Origin: JAGOFO01 sp964522105
GTDB taxonomy: Bacteria > Myxococcota_A > UBA9042 > DTJE01
NCBI GenBank assembly: GCA_964522105.1
Contig: CAZFVA010000023.1
Span: forward strand, 1-49,503
DNA: 49,503 nt
Reading direction: 5' to 3'
The position numbers were made by a program, and so were the translations under genes. A model generated the notes under the pieces. That model made no database searches. It was not told where the DNA came from and was given only the letters and a program-made list of their open reading frames with translations. Shown here piece after piece: positions 27,957 through 35,782 of the stretch. Within the stretch, counting starts at the first letter, position 1. Every line of letters starts with the position of its first letter.

Positions 27957-28601
27957 CTAACATTTAAGACACAACAGACGAACTTGCGACAGGACGGCAT
28001 CCCGACGCCTTTCAATTCCCGTGTCCGAATATCCATTTTTCCCCAGAAAACGCGAATTTGATGGCATTGCAGCGAAGGCATACAGATGTATCCCGACTAT
28101 GGACAACGCCAACTGCCTGGGATCCTGAACAGTAAAGGCACCTGCGTCCATGCCGGCCTTTAGAAATTCAGCAGTAATTTCAAGAGTATCCATGATCGGC
28201 TTTTCGCCGCAGCCACAGAAATAGGGACCGCCATCGACCAGTTCACGCATCAACAGGCGACCGACTCCGCGCCGTTTACCAAGATACGTGACCATGCGAG
28301 AACCAAGTCCATCCAGCTTTGTTATGAAATCACCGCCGGAGGCCCGCGCATCCGCGACAAAGCCGTTCATATCGCCGACAATCGTATCCAGAACAGCGTT
28401 ATAAAGAACCTGTTTGCTGGAAAAATGATGAAGCAGCGAAGCTCGACGTATGTCGGCCCCGCGGGCAATAGTGTCAAGAGTAGCAGCATGAAAACCGTGT
28501 TCCGCAAACACTTCAGCGGCTATGGCAATAAGGCGATCCTTCGTAATCGGCGTCGCCGGTCTGCCTGCCTTCCTGATTGGTTCTGTAGTTTCCATACTCA
28601 T
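27957..28601 (-). CDS. TetR/AcrR-family transcriptional regulator
   Basis: 214 residues from the ATG at 28601; ATG 28595 or an upstream GTG at 28619 are alternatives. The N-terminal helix-turn-helix reads IAAEVFAEHGFHAATLDTIA, then RRASLLHHFSSKQVLYNAVL. The C-terminal ligand-binding domain carries a CGCG motif (YFCGCGEKP), which may bind a metal or disulfide. No Shine-Dalgarno sequence is evident; a TTGGTT-N17-TAATAA promoter would start transcription at the ATG itself, so the mRNA could be leaderless. It is the first gene of a minus-strand series into GH31. A palindrome at 28642-28661 in the divergent region is its likely operator. Confidence 0.9.
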   Translation of the reverse strand: MSMETTEPIRKAGRPATPITKDRLIAIAAEVFAEHGFHAATLDTIARGADIRRASLLHHFSSKQVLYNAVLDTIVGDMNGFVADARASGGDFITKLDGLGSRMVTYLGKRRGVGRLLMRELVDGGPYFCGCGEKPIMDTLEITAEFLKAGMDAGAFTVQDPRQLALSIVGIHLYAFAAMPSNSRFLGKNGYSDTGIERRRDAVLSQVRLLCLKC

Positions 28602-28641
28602 AATTTTGCTTATTAGCACAAGGCCGAAATCAAACCAATAG

Positions 28642-28661
28642 AATCTACCATCACGTAGATT
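28642..28661. promoter_or_regulatory. Perfect inverted repeat, likely TetR operator
   Basis: AATCTAC-CATCAC-GTAGATT is a perfect 7-bp inverted repeat with a 6-base spacer, about 40 bases upstream of the TetR gene and 65 bases before the divergent heparinase gene. On the minus strand it falls between a possible TTGCAA -35 and a TCTATT -10. Size, symmetry and place fit an autoregulatory TetR-family operator that could silence both directions. Confidence 0.6.
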
Positions 28662-28727
28662 GCAATTTCCAGATCAACCAATGATACCTTTATGCTACGT
28701 TACTGCTGGACAGGCGGGGAAATTCCA

Positions 28728-31181
28728 ATGATTTCACATTCAAAACTGACTTTCGGGTTGGGACCAGCATTCATAATCGCGTTCACGCTTGCAGGCTGCG
28801 GCGGTAACACTACGGATTTGCCGGATGCACAACTGGACGTCGGGACTGATGTTTTGCTGGATGCGAATGACGACGCCGCCATCGATGCGATTTCTGACGT
28901 TCGTACAGACCTGTCGGTAGATACCGCTGTTGACAGCGACGACATTGCCGCAACCGACACGACACCGGACATCGCCACGGATGCAACTGACGATGCCGCT
29001 GTTGATACAAACGACGATCCAGGTCCCCTGCCCCCATGGCCCGAACGCCCTGCCCTTGTTACCCGTCCTGACCGCAAAGCCGCGATTCTGGCCCGCCTTG
29101 ACGGCGCACCCTGGGACGAGATAATCGGTCGTATCCGCTCGACTGCAGGCGGCACGTGCGCCCCTGATACGAACACAAACTGGAGCTCCGGCGTTCACCG
29201 GACGAACGGCGCGATTGCACAGGCCAACGCAGTTCTTGCCTGGCTGTTAGACGACGAAGCCGCGGCCGCAAAAACGCGTGACTGCTTCATGCTTATCAGG
29301 ACCGACTGGGAAACGAGCGAAGCAGAAAACCACACGATGCCCGAGTTCCAGATCCCGTTCACGGTGGCGTGGGACCTGATGGCCGGCACTGCATTCTTCC
29401 CGGCCGAAATCGCCGAAGACGCCCGCGCCAGACTTGTCAGCATCAATGAAAAGTTCTTCGACAAAAACGTACTCGACGACTTCGTGCGCTGGTCCACATT
29501 GACGGTCACACATAACAACATCACGATCCGCTCGACGTCGGGGATGGCATACGTCGCGCTGGCGTTCCCGGACGCCGCCCGCAGCCGCGAAATACTGGAC
29601 TTCGCCGCAGGCGAACTTGAATACCTGTGGGGTCCCGATGGCCGGTACATCGGCGAAGACGGTGTTGTAAGCGAAGAGCCTTTTTACTTCGGTTACGGAT
29701 TCTCGCCGCCGCTGGCTTTCTTCCTGGCAATGCGCAACACGTGGCCGACCGACGGGGTGCTGCACCGCAACTGCATCAACCGCAACGACGTGGACCCGTG
29801 GGCCCCGATCAACTGCACGAACGGCGATCATTTTGCCTGGGAAGACCCGCTGGCCGCGCCAGGTGCGAACGCCCATTCCGACAGATTCTGGAAGGCGTTC
29901 GACTGGTCACTGGACCACAGGATGCCTTCAGGACTGCGATCGACAACCGGCGATGGCAAGGCCCGTGTTCAGACGTGCGGACTGCTGCTGGCTTCACTTT
30001 CGGGGCGCGGCCGCTACGCCTGGGACAGCTTTCACAACATAAATAATGATGTCCAGATGAACCGTGGTCTGGACATGACGCCACAGCACCTGTTTGAAAT
30101 TGTTGAAATGCCGGCTGAAGAAGAACCGTCGTGGACTTCTGCCGCCCACCTGACTTCCGGCCACGTTACGATGCGTTCAGGATGGGGCCCTGACGACCTG
30201 TGGATCCTGATCCTGGGCGAATCGGGCGCGGCCCGCAAGACACTTCATGACCACGCGGACGGTACGTCATATGCACTTGCGGCATACGGCGAATACCTGT
30301 TGCTGGACGCCGGGTACTACAAACCAAATGCAATGAAAAATGCTGTCACGGCCGATTCGCCTTCACATAACGTAATTCTGATCGACGGCAAAGGGGCACC
30401 GCAGCGTGGCCTTCTGAACGACTGGGGCGACACCGACGCCTTTGTTAACCAGTTCGTGGATGGGACCAATCTGGATTTCACTGATGTTACGCAGACTTAT
30501 CAGCAGACAACAATAAACCGGGCGATGATTATGGTCCGTGACCGGTATGCGGTCGTGGCCGACACGACGGAAACGCTGGTCAACGGCCCACGCGAGCACA
30601 CCTGGCGAGTCAACGGATTTTCGGGATACGACTCGGGCGGGACGTACAGCATTGATCTCGAAAGCGCGACTTTTGAAAAACCGGCGGCGGGCATCCGTGT
30701 GGGGATCGCGGCAACCGACGGCGCACCGGACATTCACGAACCGGCGTACGAACAGAACAAGGCGCCGCACGTCCATGACATCGGCGACAGCCCGTACACA
30801 ACCCATCACGCTGTTGCCGATGCGTCCATAAACGCAGTCGCGCCCGGCTTTCTGGCGATACTTGCACCCTGGAAAATTGGGGCAACGGACGGGACCGCTG
30901 AAGCGCCACTTACGTTGACACGTCTGGCTTCTGAAGCCGGCAGCGCTGCCTGGGCCGTGACCGGCGTTTTCGGGACTGACATCATCTGGATGCGGACGCC
31001 GGACGCACCGGATTCACTTACAATCCCCGGGGACAAGGAAATTTCGACTGATGCCGCACTGGTGATAGTCAACCTGCAGGACGGTCTTCTGATGTACCGT
31101 GGGGGAACCGGTGTTTCGTGGGACAGCGTACTTCACACGGCCGCGTCTGCCGGTGAGGATCTGGCCATCAACGATAAATAG
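28728..31181 (+). CDS. Heparinase II/III-like polysaccharide lyase lipoprotein
   Basis: 817 residues from the ATG at 28728, preceded by GGGGAAA. The signal peptide ends at Cys24 (TLAGCGGN) and an Asp-rich stalk runs to about residue 95. An alpha/alpha-barrel region (about 105-430) has VTHNNITIRSTSGMAY, GYGFSPPLAFFL and related helices. The beta-sandwich domain carries the heparinase II/III signature DHADGTSYALAAYGEYLLLD with its conserved His and Gly. Enzymes of this superfamily cleave uronic-acid polysaccharides such as heparan, chondroitin or alginate by beta-elimination. Upstream is the TetR palindrome; downstream, 12 bases away, is the S33 peptidase gene, probably in the same transcript. 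The exact substrate is not determined. Confidence 0.82.
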   Translation: MISHSKLTFGLGPAFIIAFTLAGCGGNTTDLPDAQLDVGTDVLLDANDDAAIDAISDVRTDLSVDTAVDSDDIAATDTTPDIATDATDDAAVDTNDDPGPLPPWPERPALVTRPDRKAAILARLDGAPWDEIIGRIRSTAGGTCAPDTNTNWSSGVHRTNGAIAQANAVLAWLLDDEAAAAKTRDCFMLIRTDWETSEAENHTMPEFQIPFTVAWDLMAGTAFFPAEIAEDARARLVSINEKFFDKNVLDDFVRWSTLTVTHNNITIRSTSGMAYVALAFPDAARSREILDFAAGELEYLWGPDGRYIGEDGVVSEEPFYFGYGFSPPLAFFLAMRNTWPTDGVLHRNCINRNDVDPWAPINCTNGDHFAWEDPLAAPGANAHSDRFWKAFDWSLDHRMPSGLRSTTGDGKARVQTCGLLLASLSGRGRYAWDSFHNINNDVQMNRGLDMTPQHLFEIVEMPAEEEPSWTSAAHLTSGHVTMRSGWGPDDLWILILGESGAARKTLHDHADGTSYALAAYGEYLLLDAGYYKPNAMKNAVTADSPSHNVILIDGKGAPQRGLLNDWGDTDAFVNQFVDGTNLDFTDVTQTYQQTTINRAMIMVRDRYAVVADTTETLVNGPREHTWRVNGFSGYDSGGTYSIDLESATFEKPAAGIRVGIAATDGAPDIHEPAYEQNKAPHVHDIGDSPYTTHHAVADASINAVAPGFLAILAPWKIGATDGTAEAPLTLTRLASEAGSAAWAVTGVFGTDIIWMRTPDAPDSLTIPGDKEISTDAALVIVNLQDGLLMYRGGTGVSWDSVLHTAASAGEDLAINDK

Positions 31182-31193
31182 GAACTAACCGAA

Positions 31194-33092
31194 ATGACTA
31201 AACAAACAAGGATACTGATTCTAACAGTCGTCGTTGTTTCAGGCTGTTCAGGCGACAATCCCGCAGTCGATCCTGACAGCGGCGATGTTTACAGTGACAT
31301 TTTTGACAGGGACACGTCCGGGGAAGATGCAACTGATGACACCGCAGATGGGGATGACAGAGATTCGAATATTGGCGTCGATGCTGCTCATGATATTTTT
31401 GACGCTACCGACGGGTACGCGGTGCTGGACGGCGACTATCCGATCGAAGGCGTGACGCTGAACTGGTTCGACTGCCCGCTGTATGACGAAGAAAACGTCG
31501 AAAACAACCCGACCGCACAGTGCGCCGAGGCTCAGCTTCCACTTTTCTGGGACCGTGTCGGCGGCCCGACGATTCCAATCTATTACAAACGACTGTTATC
31601 AACCGCGCCCACGTCTCAAGCTCAACTGTGGCTCTTGAACGGCGGTCCCGGGGCATCAGGCGTGTCAGGCTTCCCGGCGATGATGCAGGCGATGCAGGCC
31701 GATTATCCCGAACTCGATGTTTACACGATTGACCATCGGGGCGTCGGACGCTCTGCGCGCCTGGGCTGTCCTGATCAGGAAGACCCATCTTCAGACTGGG
31801 GCGAATCGATATCAACCGCTGAATTCGAAGCGTGCGTGCAATACCTGGAAAGTGAAGTCGGTAACCGCATCCACGGCTTCCGCACCACATTCGCCGCAAT
31901 TGACGTGGCCACCGGTATCAACGCCGCCCGGGAAACAGACAAACCGGTTTTTATCTGGGGTGGCAGCTACGGCAGCTATCTGGCAATGCGCTACCTGCAA
32001 ATCTATCCCGACCAGGTTGACGGCGTTATTCTGGAAGGAATTGCCGCCCCGGACATCACATTTGCGACATCGCATGAAGGGTATGACATTGCCGGTCGCG
32101 GTGTCCTTGCCGCATGCATGGCCGACCCGTTCTGCGCGGCCAAATTCCCGGATGGTGCCGAAACGACGTTGGCGAATCTTCTGGACAAGCTTGGGGACGG
32201 CCACTGCTCATGGCTGAATATGACCCCGGACGTTATGCGTTACATCTTGAATTACCTGAACTTCTACCACCCGCTGCATTCAATGATTCCTGCCGCCATA
32301 TACAGGCTGGATCGCTGCACTGAAGACGACGCGTGGGCCTTCTACAATATGTATATGGTCCTGTTCGGCGACGACGGCTCGATTATCGACACCACTGGAA
32401 GTTGGTCAATGGTACTTAACTTCAACATCTCCTATTCTGAACTCTGGAACACCGACGAATGGGAAAATGAAGACGCAATGCGCGAATACTGGCTTGCTAT
32501 TGACCGACAGGCGTTGTTCGGGGCCAGTGGAGTCGAAATCAACTACGCGCAAAAGCAGCGCTTTCCCGCCTATTACGACACCACGTATGACGATGGATGG
32601 GCCGAAACCACCATTCCGATGCTGATGCTGCAGGGGGTACTGGACCCAGCGACACCCTGGAGCCGTGCGGTACACGTCGGGGAACACTTCAACGGCCCGA
32701 ACCAGACATTTGTGGGTTTCCCGGGCACGCCACACAACGTCACATCCGGCACGCCACTGTCAAACGAGCCCGACCAGATGCACTGTGGCCAGAAGCTGTT
32801 TGTGGATTTCCTGAAGGCACCAACCTCGGCCCTCGACCTGTCATGCGTTGACGCCGTGCTGCCGATCAATTTCGAAGGCACTCAGCAGCTTGCCGAAATC
32901 GTTTTTGGTGCGACTGATTACTGGGAAGCTGCACCGGCAAAAAATTCTTTGAAAAGAAAGAGTGTGCCAATTTCACCGGAACTTGCTGAGGTTCTGGCCA
33001 GGCTGCGGGCTGACATCAAACACGACAAAAATCAAAACCGACTGGATGAATACGGCAAACAATTACGACAGTCTAATCTGCAACATAAATAG
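31194..33092 (+). CDS. S33-family peptidase lipoprotein (tripeptidyl aminopeptidase-like)
   Basis: 632 residues. The signal peptide ends at Cys18 (VVVVSGCSG) and an Asp-rich stalk extends to about residue 78. The alpha/beta-hydrolase core has LLNGGPGASG (oxyanion region), DHRGVGRS, the nucleophile Ser258 in GGSYGSY, Asp484 in LQGVLDPATPW and His514 in GTPHNV. This matches the TAP-like S33 peptidases that remove N-terminal peptides or prolines outside the cytoplasm. The gene starts 12 bases after the lyase gene, with TAGGAA as ribosome site. Its last 20 bases overlap the 3' end of the convergent PHP gene. The C-terminal tail of about 50 residues (RKSVPISPELAEVLARLRAD) is charged and helical. 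Confidence 0.83.
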   Translation: MTKQTRILILTVVVVSGCSGDNPAVDPDSGDVYSDIFDRDTSGEDATDDTADGDDRDSNIGVDAAHDIFDATDGYAVLDGDYPIEGVTLNWFDCPLYDEENVENNPTAQCAEAQLPLFWDRVGGPTIPIYYKRLLSTAPTSQAQLWLLNGGPGASGVSGFPAMMQAMQADYPELDVYTIDHRGVGRSARLGCPDQEDPSSDWGESISTAEFEACVQYLESEVGNRIHGFRTTFAAIDVATGINAARETDKPVFIWGGSYGSYLAMRYLQIYPDQVDGVILEGIAAPDITFATSHEGYDIAGRGVLAACMADPFCAAKFPDGAETTLANLLDKLGDGHCSWLNMTPDVMRYILNYLNFYHPLHSMIPAAIYRLDRCTEDDAWAFYNMYMVLFGDDGSIIDTTGSWSMVLNFNISYSELWNTDEWENEDAMREYWLAIDRQALFGASGVEINYAQKQRFPAYYDTTYDDGWAETTIPMLMLQGVLDPATPWSRAVHVGEHFNGPNQTFVGFPGTPHNVTSGTPLSNEPDQMHCGQKLFVDFLKAPTSALDLSCVDAVLPINFEGTQQLAEIVFGATDYWEAAPAKNSLKRKSVPISPELAEVLARLRADIKHDKNQNRLDEYGKQLRQSNLQHK

Positions 33093-34701
33093 CCGACGAC
33101 ATCAGCCGCATTGGAGCCAAAGCCGAGGCGCTTTCACGCATTTCCACGCGGTACCACGCACCGGCCGGGGCGGTGTCTTTAACCGTTTTGGCGACAGTCG
33201 CACCCGAAACATGATCAGCCCAGCGAATTAATTGCACGCCGTTGCGAACCAGTCTGACCGGCCCTTTTGCATTTTTAACATTAACCTGCAGCGTAATTGG
33301 TCCCGCCGGAACGACATCGCCAAGCATTGCCTCGAAAGTGCCATCACCATCTGCATCGACGCGGAAATCAAGTTCGGGACGGCCTTCAAAGCCAAGAGGA
33401 TCTGCCTGAGTAATATAGGTGCGCCCTTTGCGGATTCCATGAAGAATGCCGGGGACGGTCAGCGATTCGGCGTATACAGCGGTCGTCGGGCTGCCAAGCG
33501 TCGCAACCGGTGTATGTGAATCCCCGCCACCAACGGCGCCGATGTGATGCCCCTCGTTAAGCAGGCGCTCCCACAGGGCAATCGACGGTTCGTTGGTTCC
33601 GGTAGTAAACGTCCAGACAAGGTTCCAGATTTCTATGACATCAAGCTCGTCAAAAAGGTCCGGGGCCGTGGCGAACAGCGGGTCCCAACCGTCCGCATCT
33701 GCGCCATAATGATTAAGGGACTGAACGCCGCCCTGAAGCCTGGCCTGTCGCCAGGACTTACGGATGTCATCAGGCAAATTAGTCGCAGCATCATTCCAGG
33801 TACGGATGCCCCACTGATTAGCGTGGCCGCCGGAACCGCCCCATTCCATGCCAGGAATTAACAACAGGTCATCTTGATTCCACGCCGCATCAAACGGAGC
33901 TTCAAAAACGTCGTGGTCGGTGATGCACAGAAAATCCAGACCGGCCCCGTCGGCGGCACCAAAGTACAGCGAAATGGGCGAACTGCTGTCGTGGCTGTAT
34001 TCGACATGCACGTGCAGATCACCCAGGTACCATCCAGGATTGGGGTTCCGTACGCCAAGATCCAGATCGAAACGACGCAGGCCCGGGACTGATGATGGAT
34101 CATTAACATCTGTAGTGGCCACAAGCTCGGCCGCATCATCAAAGCCATCGCCGTCACGGTCGAGGTCGGCTTCGTTCAGAAGGCCGTCGCCATCCATGTC
34201 GGGGTCGGACTTGTTGCCGATGCCGTCACGATCGCTGTCAAACCAGTCATACGGGTTGTTCGGACAATGATCCCAGCCGTTGGCAATCCCGTCGCCGTCG
34301 GCATCGGTACCGTCAAGCTGGACTTCACCGGTCAGGAAATACGCACAGTATTCAGGGGCATAGAAGGTGGAAACGGCTGCGTCCGAAACATCATCATCGG
34401 GGACATCGGTGATAACAACGTCTGCGACGGGCGCGTCACTGTCCGGCGTATCAACGTCTGTCGGTCTGACATCGGCCACATTGATGTCTGTAATATCTGC
34501 AGCAGGAACGTCACCGCCAGCAGAATCACGGGCGGTTATGTCTGTATCTGCAACGACGTCACCAACAATATTGTCGCCAATCAAACCCTCGTCTGAAGGA
34601 TTTCCAGTGTCCGGCGACTCGACAGGGCTATTACTGGAACAGCCATCAACGGCAAACAACAGCCCGGACAAAATCACAGCGCACAAAACAGTGTTTTTCA
34701 T
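33073..34701 (-). CDS. PHP-domain lipoprotein with Asp-rich stalk and thrombospondin type-3 repeats
   Basis: 542 residues. The signal peptide ends at Cys21 (FAVDGCSSN), followed by an Asp-rich stalk (22-110). Residues about 130-190 hold calcium-binding thrombospondin type-3 repeats (GTDADGDGIANGWDHCPNN, SDRDGIGNK, DMDGDGLLNEADLDRDGDGF). The PHP metal-hydrolase domain (about 222-430) has GDLHVHVEYSHDS (HVH 230-232), ITDHDVFE, GMEW and GGGDSHTP. PHP enzymes hydrolyse phosphoesters using two or three metals; exported ones in myxobacteria are of unknown substrate. A beta-sandwich C-terminus follows. It has a good promoter 34745-34773. Its 3' end overlaps the convergent peptidase gene by 20 bases. 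Confidence 0.82.
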   Translation of the reverse strand: MKNTVLCAVILSGLLFAVDGCSSNSPVESPDTGNPSDEGLIGDNIVGDVVADTDITARDSAGGDVPAADITDINVADVRPTDVDTPDSDAPVADVVITDVPDDDVSDAAVSTFYAPEYCAYFLTGEVQLDGTDADGDGIANGWDHCPNNPYDWFDSDRDGIGNKSDPDMDGDGLLNEADLDRDGDGFDDAAELVATTDVNDPSSVPGLRRFDLDLGVRNPNPGWYLGDLHVHVEYSHDSSSPISLYFGAADGAGLDFLCITDHDVFEAPFDAAWNQDDLLLIPGMEWGGSGGHANQWGIRTWNDAATNLPDDIRKSWRQARLQGGVQSLNHYGADADGWDPLFATAPDLFDELDVIEIWNLVWTFTTGTNEPSIALWERLLNEGHHIGAVGGGDSHTPVATLGSPTTAVYAESLTVPGILHGIRKGRTYITQADPLGFEGRPELDFRVDADGDGTFEAMLGDVVPAGPITLQVNVKNAKGPVRLVRNGVQLIRWADHVSGATVAKTVKDTAPAGAWYRVEMRESASALAPMRLMSSAIYVAD

Positions 34702-34744
34702 CGAATCAAACCTTCCCAGCCAGGGCGTTTACGTCAATGAATTC

Positions 34745-34773
34745 AATATGGTTGAACACCCATTTTCTGTCAA
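34745..34773 (-). promoter_or_regulatory. Sigma-70 promoter for the PHP lipoprotein gene
   Basis: On the minus strand a perfect TTGACA (34768-34773) is 17 bases from CATATT (34745-34750). Transcription would start near 34738, about 37 bases before the start codon. The upstream DedA gene ends at 34823, so the PHP gene can be expressed alone. Confidence 0.55.
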
Positions 34774-34822
34774 CTGCGAAAGAGGTTTGATGTTGCTTGT
34801 TATTGTGCGGAAAAAGAATAGA

Positions 34823-35485
34823 TCAGTCAGGACGTCGGGCTTTAGCGTGGTGCTTGTATAACGCCCGACCAACCATGGCGACGATTATGAAAAGCACGGC
34901 ACCCACCAGATACTGACTGAACCTGCCGGCAGTCTGCGCCGCAATTCGCAGGTCGTCGCCGAAATAAAAACCCACGCAGACCCAGACCGGCACCGAGATC
35001 AACGCCGCCAGACCGTCATAGAAAAGGAAAGTCAGAAAGGAAACCCCGGCATGCCCCGTCATGAAAAACGTCGGGGACCGCAATCCAGGCATGAAACGCG
35101 CCAGAAACACAACCCGTCGACCGTACCGCCGGGTCAAATGCTCGACGCGGCGCTGCTTTTTCGGGGATAACAGCTTTCGCAGTAACGGAACTTCCGAAAT
35201 TCGCGCACCAAAACGCCTGCCGGCAAAGAAAAGGATTGCATCCCCCGCCAGGCAACCGAATATTCCGGTACCAATCATGGCCCACAGACCGGGACTGGAC
35301 AGCATCCCCGCAATCGTCATCGGATCGATCGGCGCAGCCAACCACGTCAGCGCGCCACCCGTAACCAGTATGATGTCTTCCGGCATCGGAAGGCCCATTC
35401 CGCACAGCAACAGCACCCCAAGCACGAATGCGTGGGCGGACAGAAGTGACTGGTCCGACAGTATTTCTACGAATCTTTCAAGCAT
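34823..35485 (-). CDS. DedA-family membrane protein
   Basis: 220 residues with several hydrophobic segments (about 18-33, 65-90, 138-172, 188-208). The family motif FLARFMPGLRSPTFFMTGHA with conserved Arg and Pro-Gly is present, as is GLPMPEDIILVTGG near the N-terminus. DedA proteins act in lipid transport across the inner membrane, with undecaprenyl phosphate or phospholipid as substrates in studied members. An AAAGGAG lies rather far (12 bases) upstream of the ATG. The gene is upstream of the PHP gene on the same strand, but 121 bases and a promoter separate them. Confidence 0.9.
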   Translation of the reverse strand: MLERFVEILSDQSLLSAHAFVLGVLLLCGMGLPMPEDIILVTGGALTWLAAPIDPMTIAGMLSSPGLWAMIGTGIFGCLAGDAILFFAGRRFGARISEVPLLRKLLSPKKQRRVEHLTRRYGRRVVFLARFMPGLRSPTFFMTGHAGVSFLTFLFYDGLAALISVPVWVCVGFYFGDDLRIAAQTAGRFSQYLVGAVLFIIVAMVGRALYKHHAKARRPD

Positions 35486-35623
35486 CAGTTCCAGGCACTC
35501 CTTTCAGCAAACGGACGAACTTGATTTAGAATCCGCTGTCTGTCACAGATTCCATCAGACTGACAACCAACAAATACCGCGCATATTCCGCACGCAAGCC
35601 TGCAACGGCAAAAATGCGGGCAA

Positions 35624-35696
35624 AGAATACCATGTGAATAGATTTTGACTACTGAACGAGGCTGAAAGAGAACGAACCTTCCTTGAATACATGCAA
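35624..35696 (+). repeat. Imperfect direct repeat, left copy, upstream of the channel gene
   Basis: Two blocks match the right copy (37686-37758) at one constant offset of 2062 bases: 35624-35639 (14 of 16 bases) and 35664-35696 (29 of 33, with an identical 18-base core GAACGAACCTTCCTTGAA). The 24 bases between the blocks are not similar. On the minus strand the second block would encode LHVFKEGSFSFS, like the C-terminus of the HD-GYP gene, followed by a stop a few codons later. It looks like a remnant of a duplicated 3' end. Confidence 0.65.
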
Positions 35697-35725
35697 TTGA
35701 CACCGCAAATCACACTTTCTATAGT
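35697..35725 (+). promoter_or_regulatory. Near-consensus sigma-70 promoter for the channel gene
   Basis: TTGACA (35697-35702) and TATAGT (35720-35725) are exactly 17 bases apart. Transcription would start near 35732, leaving a leader of about 50 bases before the ATG at 35783. The promoter directly abuts the left direct repeat. The 297-base gap between the DedA and channel genes otherwise holds only the repeat and no other gene that I can support. Confidence 0.75.
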
Positions 35726-35782
35726 GCGCTATCCGCAAGACCGATCCTTTTTTGGGATAGTGAGATACCTGAGGAGATTTTC

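Noticed and set aside
35485..35703. Open frame of about 70 codons upstream of the DedA gene
   Set aside because: No ribosome site or family match, and it runs through the direct-repeat remnant in a frame other than the one that resembles HD-GYP.
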